6,116 nt of DNA from Blastocatellia bacterium (GCA_013695495.1 JACDAK010000012.1:1-6116); one strand, 5' to 3'. Positions 1-6,116 are shown, counted from the stretch's first letter. Numbers and translations: made by a program. Notes: generated by a model not told the origin, from the letters alone.

Positions 1-951
1 ACGCTCGACGCTCTTTGTTCCATGGCCGAGACCGCGGCGAAGTGCAATTTCGTCTGCCCGCAGCTGCACGATGGCGACGAGATCGAGATTCGCGCGGGTC
101 GCCATCCGGTTGTCGAGGCGTCGATCCGCGATGGATTCGTCCCAAATGATGTTTACCTAAACAATTCGACCGATCGCCTTCTTATCGTCACCGGCGCGAA
201 TATGGGTGGCAAGTCGACGGTTCTGCGGCAGATCGCGATCATTCAGATTCTCGCCCAGATCGGCTCATTCGTTCCAGCCGCGTCAGCCCGGTTACCGATC
301 GTCGACCGCGTCTGGACACGCGTGGGGGCTTCCGACGATCTCGCATCCGGCCGTTCGACGTTTATGGTCGAGATGACCGAAACAGCGACGATACTGCGGA
401 ATGCCACGGTGCGGAGTCTTGTCCTACTTGATGAGATCGGACGCGGGACCTCAACATTTGACGGTCTTTCGATCGCCTGGGCTGTCGCAGAGTTCCTGCA
501 CAACTCCTCCGAGCGTGCCGCGAAAACCGTTTTTGCAACGCACTACCACGAACTTACCGAACTTGCCGAGAATTTGCCTGGCGCTAAGAATTATCAGATG
601 ACCGCAACTGAACGCGATGGCGACGTAGTTTTTTTGCACAAGTTTCTGCCTGGTAAGGCATCTAAATCCTACGGCATCGCGGTCGCAAAGCTGGCAGGTT
701 TGCCGGTTGAGGTCATCGCCCGTGCTGAATCAGTTTTGCAAAAACTAGAAAAGTACGAACTTGCCGTTTTCGCAGATGAGAAAAGGGAGGGCTTAGCATC
801 GGCTGCCGCCCGAGCCGCGTCCGCTCAAGTTTCGCTCTTTGCCGTCTCGAATGAGAATTCGCTTAACGACGTTCTTGATGTTGATCCGAGCATTATGTCC
901 GCCGATGAGCTCCGAGATTTCATCCAGACCTTAAAGCAGAAGATCATCTAA
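1..951 (+). CDS. mutS: DNA mismatch repair protein MutS, C-terminal part (5' truncated by window edge)
   Basis: MutS recognises mispaired bases and small loops and uses ATP to recruit MutL. Only the ATPase domain and C-terminal tail are here (about 316 residues of a family usually near 850-900). The frame is open from base 1, so the ATG at 22 is an internal methionine and not the start. Counting from that methionine: Walker A GANMGGKST at 58-66; signature loop DDLASGRSTFMVEM at 105-118; Walker B LVLLDEIGRGTST at 133-145 with D137/E138; the H-loop FATHYHELTEL at 171-181; and the helix-turn-helix-like SYGIAVAKLAGLP near 216-228, which forms part of the dimer interface. A QVSLF motif at 269-273 matches the beta-clamp binding consensus, and the last 20 or so residues resemble the MutS C-terminal oligomerisation segment. 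All ATPase motifs are intact, so the gene looks functional. The next gene starts about 18 nt downstream. Confidence 0.97.
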   Translation, partial: TLDALCSMAETAAKCNFVCPQLHDGDEIEIRAGRHPVVEASIRDGFVPNDVYLNNSTDRLLIVTGANMGGKSTVLRQIAIIQILAQIGSFVPAASARLPIVDRVWTRVGASDDLASGRSTFMVEMTETATILRNATVRSLVLLDEIGRGTSTFDGLSIAWAVAEFLHNSSERAAKTVFATHYHELTELAENLPGAKNYQMTATERDGDVVFLHKFLPGKASKSYGIAVAKLAGLPVEVIARAESVLQKLEKYELAVFADEKREGLASAAARAASAQVSLFAVSNENSLNDVLDVDPSIMSADELRDFIQTLKQKII

Positions 952-969
952 GATGAGAAAGTGCTTTAA

Positions 970-2109
970 GTGTCGGCTTACCGACTCTTAAGACTCCACT
1001 TCAAGCAAATGGATCTCAGTCAACTCACACTCCGCGATAAGATCGGGCAGATGTTCTTCATCGGCATCCCGGGGGCCGAGTACGACGAGCAAACCCGTGA
1101 GTTGATTGACGAGATCAAGCCCGGCGGCATATGCTTGTTCGCTCGCAATATCAAGACCCCGGAACAAACCCGAAGGCTTCTCGATTCGCTGGTCGACGCC
1201 CTTCCCGTACTTCCTGCCCTAAGCCTCGATCAGGAAGGGGGCCTTGTTGACCGTCTGCGCCGCTTGTTAGAACCGATGCCCCCTGCTTCAGCGTTCTACG
1301 ATGATCAAGACGTCCGCGAATTCGCCGCGATCATCGCGGAAGCGATCAGAATCCTGGGCTTCAACATGAACTTCGCCCCAGTCGTCGACGTTTTGACGGC
1401 TGACCGTGCAGATACAAATAGCGGCCTCTATTCTCGCATCTTCGGTCGCGACACGGAAGACACGACCGAGCTCGCAGGTTCTTTCCTCACAGCACTGCAG
1501 GAGAACGGCGTCGTCGGATGTCTAAAGCATTTTCCGGGCCTTGGGGCGGCTCCAGTCGACTCTCACGAAGAACTCCCCACGATCGAGATCAGTGGCTATG
1601 AGCTTCATTCGACCGACCTACAACCATATCGCACACTCTTTTCCTCGGCACGCGTTCACGCAGTGATGACCGCGCACGCAGTGTACCCGAACACCACCTT
1701 GCTCGACCGCGACGAAGGTGGGAGACTTTTTCCTTCTTCACTCAGCCAAAGCGCTGTATCCGATTTGCTAAAGCAGGAGCTTGGCTTTGACGGGGTGGCG
1801 ATAACAGACGATTTGGAAATGGGCGCGATAAAGCGCAACTATGGCATCGGCGAGGCGTGTGTTACTGCAGTAAATGCCGGCGAAGACATGCTCGCAATCT
1901 GCGCGGATCAGTCTTCGATACGAGAAGGTTATTCTTATGTGAGAAGCGCCGCAGAAAACGGGCATATCTCTTCTACCAGGATAGACGATGCCTGTCGCCG
2001 TATCGTAAAATTAAAACAAGAGCTCAAGCCCTCCCTACCCTTTGACCTCTCTCGACTGCAGCAGCTTTCCGTTGCTGTTCGAGATTTAAGATCACGCCTA
2101 AAAGAATAG
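970..2109 (+). CDS. nagZ: Glycoside hydrolase family 3 beta-N-acetylhexosaminidase (NagZ-like)
   Basis: Enzymes of this type remove N-acetylglucosamine from muropeptides during cell-wall recycling. Numbering from the GTG at 970 (379 residues): a TIM-barrel start LRDKIGQMFFIGIPG at 21-35; substrate-binding LDQEGG at 86-91; NFAPVVDV at 134-141; the NagZ loop KHFPG at 186-190 followed by VDSHEELP, whose D197/H199 pair is the family's proposed acid/base element; and ITDDLEMGAI at 278-287, where D280 is the likely nucleophile. The DSH loop marks NagZ-type enzymes as opposed to two-domain beta-glucosidases, and the length fits the single-domain form. No signal peptide is visible, which suggests the cytoplasm. 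The start is uncertain: the GTG has only a weak GAGA about 11 nt upstream, while the ATG at 1009 gives MDLSQLTLRDKIGQ, closer to usual NagZ N-termini, but has no ribosome site. It lies 18 nt after mutS and 21 nt before the binding-protein gene. Confidence 0.92.
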   Translation: MSAYRLLRLHFKQMDLSQLTLRDKIGQMFFIGIPGAEYDEQTRELIDEIKPGGICLFARNIKTPEQTRRLLDSLVDALPVLPALSLDQEGGLVDRLRRLLEPMPPASAFYDDQDVREFAAIIAEAIRILGFNMNFAPVVDVLTADRADTNSGLYSRIFGRDTEDTTELAGSFLTALQENGVVGCLKHFPGLGAAPVDSHEELPTIEISGYELHSTDLQPYRTLFSSARVHAVMTAHAVYPNTTLLDRDEGGRLFPSSLSQSAVSDLLKQELGFDGVAITDDLEMGAIKRNYGIGEACVTAVNAGEDMLAICADQSSIREGYSYVRSAAENGHISSTRIDDACRRIVKLKQELKPSLPFDLSRLQQLSVAVRDLRSRLKE

Positions 2110-2117
2110 AGAACTTC

Positions 2118-2122
2118 GGAGG
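2118..2122 (+). promoter_or_regulatory. Ribosome binding site deciding a TTG start
   Basis: GGAGG lies 8 nt before the TTG at 2131. No ATG with a comparable site is nearby, and the TTG begins a complete lipoprotein signal peptide. This is what fixes the start of the solute-binding protein. Confidence 0.85.
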
Positions 2123-2130
2123 AATATCAA

Positions 2131-3678
2131 TTGTATAGATCATCCATTTTGCTTTTATTGCTCGCTATAGCTTTCGCAGCCGCATGTCGCCGCGGAAATA
2201 CCGAGATCGTTACCATTGCTCTGTCGGAATCTTTCTCCACAATGGATACGCTCACCTCCACCGCGTCCGACGCCGCGGCGGACCGCGTACGCAACTTGAT
2301 GTTCAATTCGCTGGTCAAAAAGAATGAACGGTTAGAATACGTCGGTGATCTCGCCCGAGAGATCAATACCTCTGAAGACGGGCTCACCTTAACGTTCAAC
2401 CTCCACCAGAACGTGAAGTTCCACAATGGTGCCGAATTCACTTCAGCCGATGTGAAATACACGATGGATGAATTGTTTAACAGCAATGGTTACAAGTCGA
2501 AGGCATTTGCCGACACCATTGACGGGCAGGCGGTCCCGCATATAACATCTCTCGAAACTCCAGATACTTACACGGTTGTCATCGGGGTTCGCAGTCCGGC
2601 GTTGGCCAACCAATTATTGTCGAACCTCGTGGCGATCCCGATCATCGCTAGGGGAAGTGTGGCACAGCAGGCCGAGCAACCCTTAGGGACCGGCCCCTTT
2701 AAGTTCGTTAACTTCGACCGCGCACAGAACACCGTCGACATGGAGAGTTTCGCAGAATACTGGGAAGGGGCGCCTGGCATTACCCGGCTCCGCGTGAAAA
2801 CGGTTCCCGATGCCAGTTCACTGCAGGCCGAACTTCAAACTGGCGGCGTTGATATTGCTCCGAACCCGACGAACCTTCCACCAGACGCTCTCGTCGCGCT
2901 TCGTCAATTGGGAAGCCTAAAGGTCGAGCAGTTCCAGGGCACAAATATTCAGTATATTGGGCTTAATACAACTTCTGCTCCGCTGGACAAAAAACAGGTT
3001 AGGCAGGCGATCGGTTATGGGATAGACAAAGAAAAGATTATCAAAGAGTTGCTTTCGGACCAGGCCCAGATCGCGCACTCTATCCTTCCTGCAAGCTCGT
3101 GGGCTCATTCGGCCGGCACCGAATACCGGTACGATCCCGAACGCGCCAAGCAACTATTGAGCGAGGCTGGTTACAAGTACGAACCTATAAAGTTCAAGTT
3201 TTCGGCAGGTAATGCAGCTGTCAGTCAGTACGCACAAGCGATTCAAAGTTCTCTTATCGGCGTAGGCCTTAACATTGAGATCGAAACATTGGACGCCAAC
3301 ACGCTGCGGGAACATCTTGCACAGGGACAGTTTCAGCTGAATACGGGGCAGTGGATCGGAGGTAATCAGGATCCGATCTTTCTGAAGGACCTGTTCACCA
3401 CAGGCCGGATTCCCGGAAAGGCCGCGAGTTGCTGTAACCGGAGCCGATATTCGAATCAACAAGTCGACCAACTTGTTGAGCAGGCCATTAACGAAACCGA
3501 CCGCGAGCGTGCGAAAGACCTTTATACAAGTGCATGGGCAATCATCAGTGATGACCTTCCGCTGCTTCCGTTGTGGTATCCGGCTAACATGGTAATCTCA
3601 ACTAATCGCGTTCAGAACGTTAAGATTAATCCCAGTGGTGACTGGAGTTTCGTTAAAGATATTACTATCAGCAATTAA
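2131..3678 (+). CDS. ABC transporter substrate-binding lipoprotein, family 5 (peptide/nickel type)
   Basis: This is a 515-residue binding protein of the SBP_bac_5 (DppA/OppA/NikA) family, which captures peptides or similar ligands outside the cytoplasmic membrane and hands them to an ABC permease. A short basic N-terminus and a run of leucine/alanine lead to the lipobox AAAC with C19 as the lipidated residue, so it should be membrane anchored. Family hallmarks are in order: LTLTFNLHQNVKFHNG at 85-100 with the following ADVKY; GTGPFKFV at 187-193; RQAIGYGIDKEKI at 291-303; YDPERAKQLLSEAGY at 334-348; and YSNQQVDQLVEQA at 440-452. Length is typical and no frameshift is seen. A CC pair at 434-435 just before the YSN motif is unusual for an exported protein. 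It follows the nagZ-like gene by 21 nt, which hints at cell-wall peptide uptake, but the ligand cannot be read from sequence. No permease or ATPase gene follows; tRNA genes do. Confidence 0.93.
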   Translation: MYRSSILLLLLAIAFAAACRRGNTEIVTIALSESFSTMDTLTSTASDAAADRVRNLMFNSLVKKNERLEYVGDLAREINTSEDGLTLTFNLHQNVKFHNGAEFTSADVKYTMDELFNSNGYKSKAFADTIDGQAVPHITSLETPDTYTVVIGVRSPALANQLLSNLVAIPIIARGSVAQQAEQPLGTGPFKFVNFDRAQNTVDMESFAEYWEGAPGITRLRVKTVPDASSLQAELQTGGVDIAPNPTNLPPDALVALRQLGSLKVEQFQGTNIQYIGLNTTSAPLDKKQVRQAIGYGIDKEKIIKELLSDQAQIAHSILPASSWAHSAGTEYRYDPERAKQLLSEAGYKYEPIKFKFSAGNAAVSQYAQAIQSSLIGVGLNIEIETLDANTLREHLAQGQFQLNTGQWIGGNQDPIFLKDLFTTGRIPGKAASCCNRSRYSNQQVDQLVEQAINETDRERAKDLYTSAWAIISDDLPLLPLWYPANMVISTNRVQNVKINPSGDWSFVKDITISN

Positions 3679-3777
3679 GTTAATCGCAGTAAGGTGTTAC
3701 ATTAGCCTTTCGCGAGTGTTGCAATCCCGACGGTCGACGGAGCAAAAACGAAAGAGATGTCTGACGGTTCATTGCAC

Positions 3778-3805
3778 TTGACAAGCATTCGCTAAACGTT
3801 AAAAT
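3778..3805 (+). promoter_or_regulatory. Sigma70-type promoter of tRNA-Gly
   Basis: A perfect -35 box TTGACA (3778-3783) is followed after 16 nt by TAAAAT (3800-3805), five of six matches to the -10 consensus. Initiation would fall near 3812, leaving a leader of only about 7 nt before the tRNA. It is the best promoter in the window. The 99 nt between the upstream binding-protein gene and this site (3679-3777) hold no gene and no clear terminator. Confidence 0.8.
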
Positions 3806-3818
3806 AGTGGTTTGCGAT

Positions 3819-3893
3819 GCGGGAGTAGCTCAGTGGTAGAGCGCGACCTTGCCAAGGTCGAAGTCGCGAGTTCGACCCTCGTCTCCCGCTCCA
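3819..3893 (+). tRNA. tRNA-Gly (anticodon GCC)
   Basis: A full cloverleaf folds by hand. The acceptor stem GCGGGAG (3819-3825) pairs with CTCCCGC (3883-3889). The D arm has GCTC/GAGC. The anticodon stem CGACC/GGTCG (3844-3848 and 3856-3860) encloses loop TTGCCAA, with anticodon GCC at 3851-3853. The T stem GCGAG/CTCGT (one G-T pair) encloses TTCGACC. The discriminator is T3890 and CCA is encoded at 3891-3893. It reads GGC and GGU glycine codons. It has its own promoter just upstream. Confidence 0.98.
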
Positions 3894-3899
3894 TTATCG

Positions 3900-3950
3900 G
3901 AAGCGACGCCTTACGGTTAGAGACCGATCGCGTCGCTTCATTCATTTGTT
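3900..3950 (+). terminator. Probable terminator hairpin after tRNA-Gly
   Basis: A perfect 10-bp inverted repeat, GAAGCGACGC (3900-3909) and GCGTCGCTTC (3930-3939), starts 6 nt after the tRNA CCA. Inside it CGGT/ACCG can form a second small stem. A T-rich but interrupted tract (ATTCATTTGTTTCT) follows. The stem is strong but the T run is imperfect, so it may be a weak terminator or an RNA-processing signal in a Gly-Cys cotranscript. Confidence 0.6.
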
Positions 3951-4013
3951 TCTCAGTTTGCGATATGATTTGTGACGTTGTGAATCGATCTCTTTGAGAT
4001 CCCGTCCGGCATC

Positions 4014-4019
4014 CATAAT
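4014..4019 (+). promoter_or_regulatory. Possible -10 element of a tRNA-Cys promoter
   Basis: CATAAT matches five of six -10 positions and sits 10 nt before the tRNA-Cys 5' end, the right distance for a very short leader. No good -35 box occurs at 16-18 nt spacing: TTGAGA at 3994-3999 is close to consensus but only 14 nt away. The tRNA could instead be read from the tRNA-Gly promoter through the intervening hairpin. Confidence 0.35.
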
Positions 4020-4029
4020 TCATCCCATC

Positions 4030-4104
<75 letters not shown>

Positions 4105-4139
4105 AGTTAACATCAATAGAATAAGCAGTTTACGTAAGT

Positions 4140-4169
4140 AAAAGAGCGGCTAATTTGACCGCTCTTTTT
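4140..4169 (+). terminator. Rho-independent terminator after tRNA-Cys
   Basis: AAAAGAGCGG (4140-4149) and CCGCTCTTTT (4159-4168) form a perfect stem with a 9-nt loop, and the T run extends to 4169. It begins 35 nt after the tRNA and should end the tRNA transcript. Confidence 0.9.
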
Positions 4170-4182
4170 CGTTTTGTGTGCG

Positions 4183-4204
4183 AAAAACGGCTCGCCGTGA
4201 GCCG
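4183..4204 (-). terminator. Rho-independent terminator of the dehydrogenase unit
   Basis: Read on the minus strand, CGGCTC, a 5-nt loop ACGGC and GAGCCG are followed directly by TTTTT. It lies about 31 nt past the dehydrogenase stop codon. An outer perfect 7-bp pair, GTGTGCG (4176-4182) and CGCACAC (4209-4215), can extend the hairpin. With the plus-strand terminator at 4140-4169 it forms a back-to-back pair between converging units. Confidence 0.85.
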
Positions 4205-4235
4205 AGTCCGCACACCCCAGGGTCACTGCAACGGA

Positions 4236-5447
4236 TCAAAAACTAACTGCTTCGCTGCGGCCGTTACCGTTCAATTCGGGTTTGAGAACAACCTTGATAC
4301 ACCCGTCTTGTTTGTGTTTGAACGCTTCGTACATGCGCGGCGCGTCGTCGAGAGGCACTTCGTGGGTGATGATGAATGACGGATCGATCTCGCCTTTTTC
4401 GATCAGGTCCAAGCAAATCGGCATATACTTATGCATATGAGTCTGGCCGGTCTTTAACGTGAGACCTTTGTTCATCATTGCTCCAATCGGAATTTTGTCC
4501 CCCGCTCCCACGTAAACTCCCGGAATCGAGATGGTTCCACCCTTGCGACATGCGAAGATCGCCTGACGCAACACGTGAACGCGGTCGGTTGCCATGAATG
4601 TGGCTGTCTTCACCGCATCCAGAATTCCATCAACAGTGCCGCCAGCCAGAGCCTCACATCCGACCGCGTCGATACAGCGGTCCGGCCCCATTCCCTTTGT
4701 CATCTCCATCAACGTTTCATACACGTTCACTTCGTCGAAGTTGATCAACTCGGCGCCCGCTTCGCGTTCCGCCATTTCTAACCGCTCCGGAACATTATCG
4801 ATCGCGATAATGCGTTCCGCACCCAGTATGCGGGCACTCGCCATCGCAAACTGGCCAACCGGTCCGCAGCCCCAAACGGCGACCGTATCCCCCTGCTCGA
4901 TTTCCGCATTCTCTGCGGCCATGTATCCCGTCGGAAATACGTCTGAAAGCAGCAGTGCCTTCTCATCCGGCATTCCGTCGGGCACCTTCAAGGGGCCTAC
5001 GTCGGCAAACGGAACGCGCAAATATTCAGCCTGTCCGCCGGCAAAACCCCCGGTGAGGTGAGAGTAACCAAACAATCCTGCGGTTGGCTGGCCCATCATC
5101 TTCCGACCGATTGCCGCATTGGGGTTCGAATTGTCACAGCAGGAGTACAATTCCTTATTACAAAAGAAGCAGTCTCCACATGCGATGCAAAATGGGACGA
5201 CGACTCGGTCGCCAACTTTGAGGTTCGTAACCTGCGGGCCAAGTTCTACAACCTCGCCCATGGGTTCGTGCCCCAGAATATCGCCTTTCTCCATGGTCGG
5301 CATATAGCCGTCGACCAGATGAAGGTCAGAACCGCAAATAGCGGTCGACGTAATTTTGATAATGGCGTCACGAGTATCAAGAATCTCCGGTTCGGGAACG
5401 TCTTCCACGCGAACATCGTTTGTTCCAAACCAGCAAAGTGCTTTCAT
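4236..5447 (-). CDS. Zinc-dependent alcohol dehydrogenase, formaldehyde dehydrogenase-like
   Basis: This 403-residue member of the medium-chain zinc dehydrogenases probably oxidises an alcohol, or an aldehyde adduct such as formaldehyde, with NAD in the cytoplasm. The catalytic zinc site is C38 (in ICGSDLH), H60 and E61 (in GHEP), and D169 in LLLSDVFPTGY; aspartate at this place is typical of the formaldehyde dehydrogenase/dismutase branch. The structural zinc ligands are C90, C93, C96 and C104. The Rossmann fold shows VWGCGPVGQ at 191-199, and D217 after the second strand favours NAD over NADP. Length (about 400) and the long insert near 270-300 also fit that branch. I chose the ATG at 5447 because AGGAGG lies 7 nt upstream and MKALCWFG is the usual N-terminus; an upstream ATG at 5474 lacks such a site. 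It follows the membrane-protein gene by 51 nt in the same frame. Substrate and any glutathione dependence are not readable here. Confidence 0.95.
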   Translation of the reverse strand: MKALCWFGTNDVRVEDVPEPEILDTRDAIIKITSTAICGSDLHLVDGYMPTMEKGDILGHEPMGEVVELGPQVTNLKVGDRVVVPFCIACGDCFFCNKELYSCCDNSNPNAAIGRKMMGQPTAGLFGYSHLTGGFAGGQAEYLRVPFADVGPLKVPDGMPDEKALLLSDVFPTGYMAAENAEIEQGDTVAVWGCGPVGQFAMASARILGAERIIAIDNVPERLEMAEREAGAELINFDEVNVYETLMEMTKGMGPDRCIDAVGCEALAGGTVDGILDAVKTATFMATDRVHVLRQAIFACRKGGTISIPGVYVGAGDKIPIGAMMNKGLTLKTGQTHMHKYMPICLDLIEKGEIDPSFIITHEVPLDDAPRMYEAFKHKQDGCIKVVLKPELNGNGRSEAVSF

Positions 5448-5454
5448 AAAAATA

Positions 5455-5460
5455 CCTCCT
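5455..5460 (-). promoter_or_regulatory. Ribosome binding site of the dehydrogenase
   Basis: On the minus strand AGGAGG stands 7 nt before the ATG at 5447. This near-perfect site sets the start and implies independent initiation rather than dependence on readthrough from the upstream gene. Confidence 0.88.
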
Positions 5461-5490
5461 TGTATGTGCCTCACAAACGCTGCATAAAGC

Positions 5491-5520
5491 GCCGAGGTCT
5501 ACCGTGCCGAGGTCTGCCCG
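5491..5520. repeat. Imperfect 15-bp tandem repeat across a stop codon
   Basis: GCCGAGGTCT occurs at 5491-5500 and again at 5506-5515, giving two 15-bp units that match at 12 positions. The TAG stop of the membrane-protein gene (5499-5501) lies in one copy; the equivalent codon in the other copy is CAG. Confidence 0.75.
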
Positions 5521-6077
5521 ACAGTTGTCGGTGCTTTCGGATTTCCATCGTTTTCGCTCCACTCGCGGGAGCCCAACCTCTTGGCGCACACTAGATCGAG
5601 GACAGCTACGCCTAATACCGCCATCGCCGCACCGGTAAGGCGACGCTTGTTTGTCTCCTCAGCCTGAAATGCCGCACCGAGGTACGCCAAGTCAACCGCA
5701 TCACCCCCGACCCTCGTCCACATAGCAGTAGTCGGTTTGTTACTCGCCATGATCCCAACTCCATGGGCGATTTCCCGAGCCCCGAGCAACGGAAGAAATT
5801 TCCTAAATCGATGGTCAACCCCGATAGCTGCACCTACGCGGGCCGGAGCGAGGACCTCAGCCAGCCCCAGAGCGATGCTGAAAACTCCTAGCCCTTTTGC
5901 TAGATTCGTCATTGCAAAGTTGTCGACACTTCGATATTTCAATTCAGCGTAACCTTCGCCAGTTACCGTTTGTGGGTGTGTTCTCTGCGCCCGTCCATTC
6001 TGCTGCTGCAGCCAGTCCGGGGATCCGTTTCGTTGCGGAGATGGTTCCTTTCTCCTTGCTTGCGATGTTGCGTTCAT
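5499..6077 (-). CDS. Uncharacterised small membrane protein, about four helices
   Basis: I do not recognise a named function for this 192-residue protein. Residues 1-55 are polar, rich in Q, R and P, with no signal peptide. From about 57 on there are four moderately hydrophobic segments: LAKGLGVFSIALGLAEVLA (59-77), a second at 94-111 containing GAREIAHGVGI, a third at 119-137 containing RVGGDAVDLAYLG, and a fourth at 147-165 ending in LDLVCAKR. The charged residues inside segments 2 and 3 (R101, E102, H105, D126, D129) look conserved in style rather than random. From memory, similar domains occur beside or fused to SRPBCC (cyclase/dehydrase-like) proteins in several phyla; that is not shown here. 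The tail after 166 is polar. The start at 6077 has GGGAGG 7 nt upstream. It precedes the formaldehyde dehydrogenase-like gene by 51 nt, probably as one operon, and may support that enzyme at the membrane (inference). Confidence 0.85.
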   Translation of the reverse strand: MNATSQARRKEPSPQRNGSPDWLQQQNGRAQRTHPQTVTGEGYAELKYRSVDNFAMTNLAKGLGVFSIALGLAEVLAPARVGAAIGVDHRFRKFLPLLGAREIAHGVGIMASNKPTTAMWTRVGGDAVDLAYLGAAFQAEETNKRRLTGAAMAVLGVAVLDLVCAKRLGSREWSENDGNPKAPTTVGQTSAR

Positions 6078-6084
6078 TTCTTGA

Positions 6085-6090
6085 CCTCCC
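6085..6090 (-). promoter_or_regulatory. Ribosome binding site of the membrane protein
   Basis: On the minus strand GGGAGG lies 7 nt before the ATG at 6077 and supports that start. The remaining 26 nt up to the window edge are too short to show a promoter. Confidence 0.8.
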
Positions 6091-6116
6091 TGATTATGAT
6101 CCGTTTGTTCCCACGG

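Noticed and set aside
22..24. ATG at 22 as a real translation start
   Set aside because: The frame stays open to base 1 and the upstream codons encode residues that fit MutS (TLDALCS), so this is an internal methionine of a gene cut by the window edge.
953..991. ATG at 953 opening a 12-codon frame with a CxxC motif between mutS and nagZ
   Set aside because: Too short, in a different frame from nagZ, and with no good ribosome site; most likely chance.
2127..2486. 119-residue open frame on the minus strand
   Set aside because: It is antisense to the N-terminal part of the binding lipoprotein, with no domain or ribosome site.
3679..3777. Search for a terminator after the binding-protein gene
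   Set aside because: Only weak short inverted repeats (such as GTAA/TTAC and TGCAAT/ATTGCA) were found, with no T tract, so nothing is called.
3812..3997. 61-residue open frame on the plus strand
   Set aside because: It runs through the complete tRNA-Gly gene; the cloverleaf explains this sequence.
4594..5061. 155-residue open frame on the plus strand
   Set aside because: It lies wholly antisense to the dehydrogenase Rossmann and zinc-binding regions; its Ser/Pro/Ala-rich composition is typical of a shadow frame.
5058..5594. 178-residue open frame on the plus strand
   Set aside because: It lies antisense across the 5' end of the dehydrogenase and the 3' end of the membrane-protein gene, has no ribosome site or recognisable domain, and both minus-strand genes have strong support.
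6093..6098. CATAAT on the minus strand as a -10 box for the membrane-protein gene
   Set aside because: Initiation would fall inside the Shine-Dalgarno sequence, and no -35 box fits in the remaining bases. The true promoter is probably beyond the window.

Overview
The window looks like ordinary chromosomal DNA of a free-living bacterium of moderate GC. It is densely packed, uses ATG, GTG and TTG starts, and its tRNA genes encode CCA. The lineage cannot be fixed from the sequence alone. The style of the MutS C-terminus, the FDH-like zinc dehydrogenase next to a small membrane protein, and the orphan peptide-binding lipoprotein would fit Acidobacteriota (Blastocatellia-like), but that is a weak guess. 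No phage, transposon, CRISPR or plasmid signature was seen.

Left part, + strand (1-3678): the 3' third of mutS (its 5' end lies outside the window), then a glycoside hydrolase family 3 beta-N-acetylhexosaminidase (nagZ-like), then a family 5 extracellular solute-binding lipoprotein (peptide/nickel type). The gaps are about 18 and 21 nt with no visible promoter or terminator, so they read as one transcription unit. NagZ plus a peptide-type binding protein suggests recovery of cell-wall fragments; this is inference. No transporter permease or ATPase gene is in view.

Middle part, + strand (3679-4170): a strong sigma70-type promoter, tRNA-Gly(GCC), a long hairpin probably acting as terminator, a short spacer with a possible second promoter, tRNA-Cys(GCA), and a textbook rho-independent terminator. 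Both tRNAs fold into complete cloverleaves.

Right part, - strand (4183-6116): a two-gene unit read right to left. First comes a 192-residue uncharacterised protein with about four predicted membrane helices, then a 403-residue zinc-dependent, formaldehyde dehydrogenase-like alcohol dehydrogenase, then its own rho-independent terminator. This terminator lies about 12 nt from the end of the tRNA-Cys terminator, so the two converging units are separated by back-to-back terminators. The two genes lie in the same reading frame with a single TAG between them, and a short tandem duplication includes that stop codon.

The most useful leads are this membrane-protein/dehydrogenase pair with its single-amber junction, and the nagZ/binding-protein pairing. 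I did not find a convincing new defence or mobile system.
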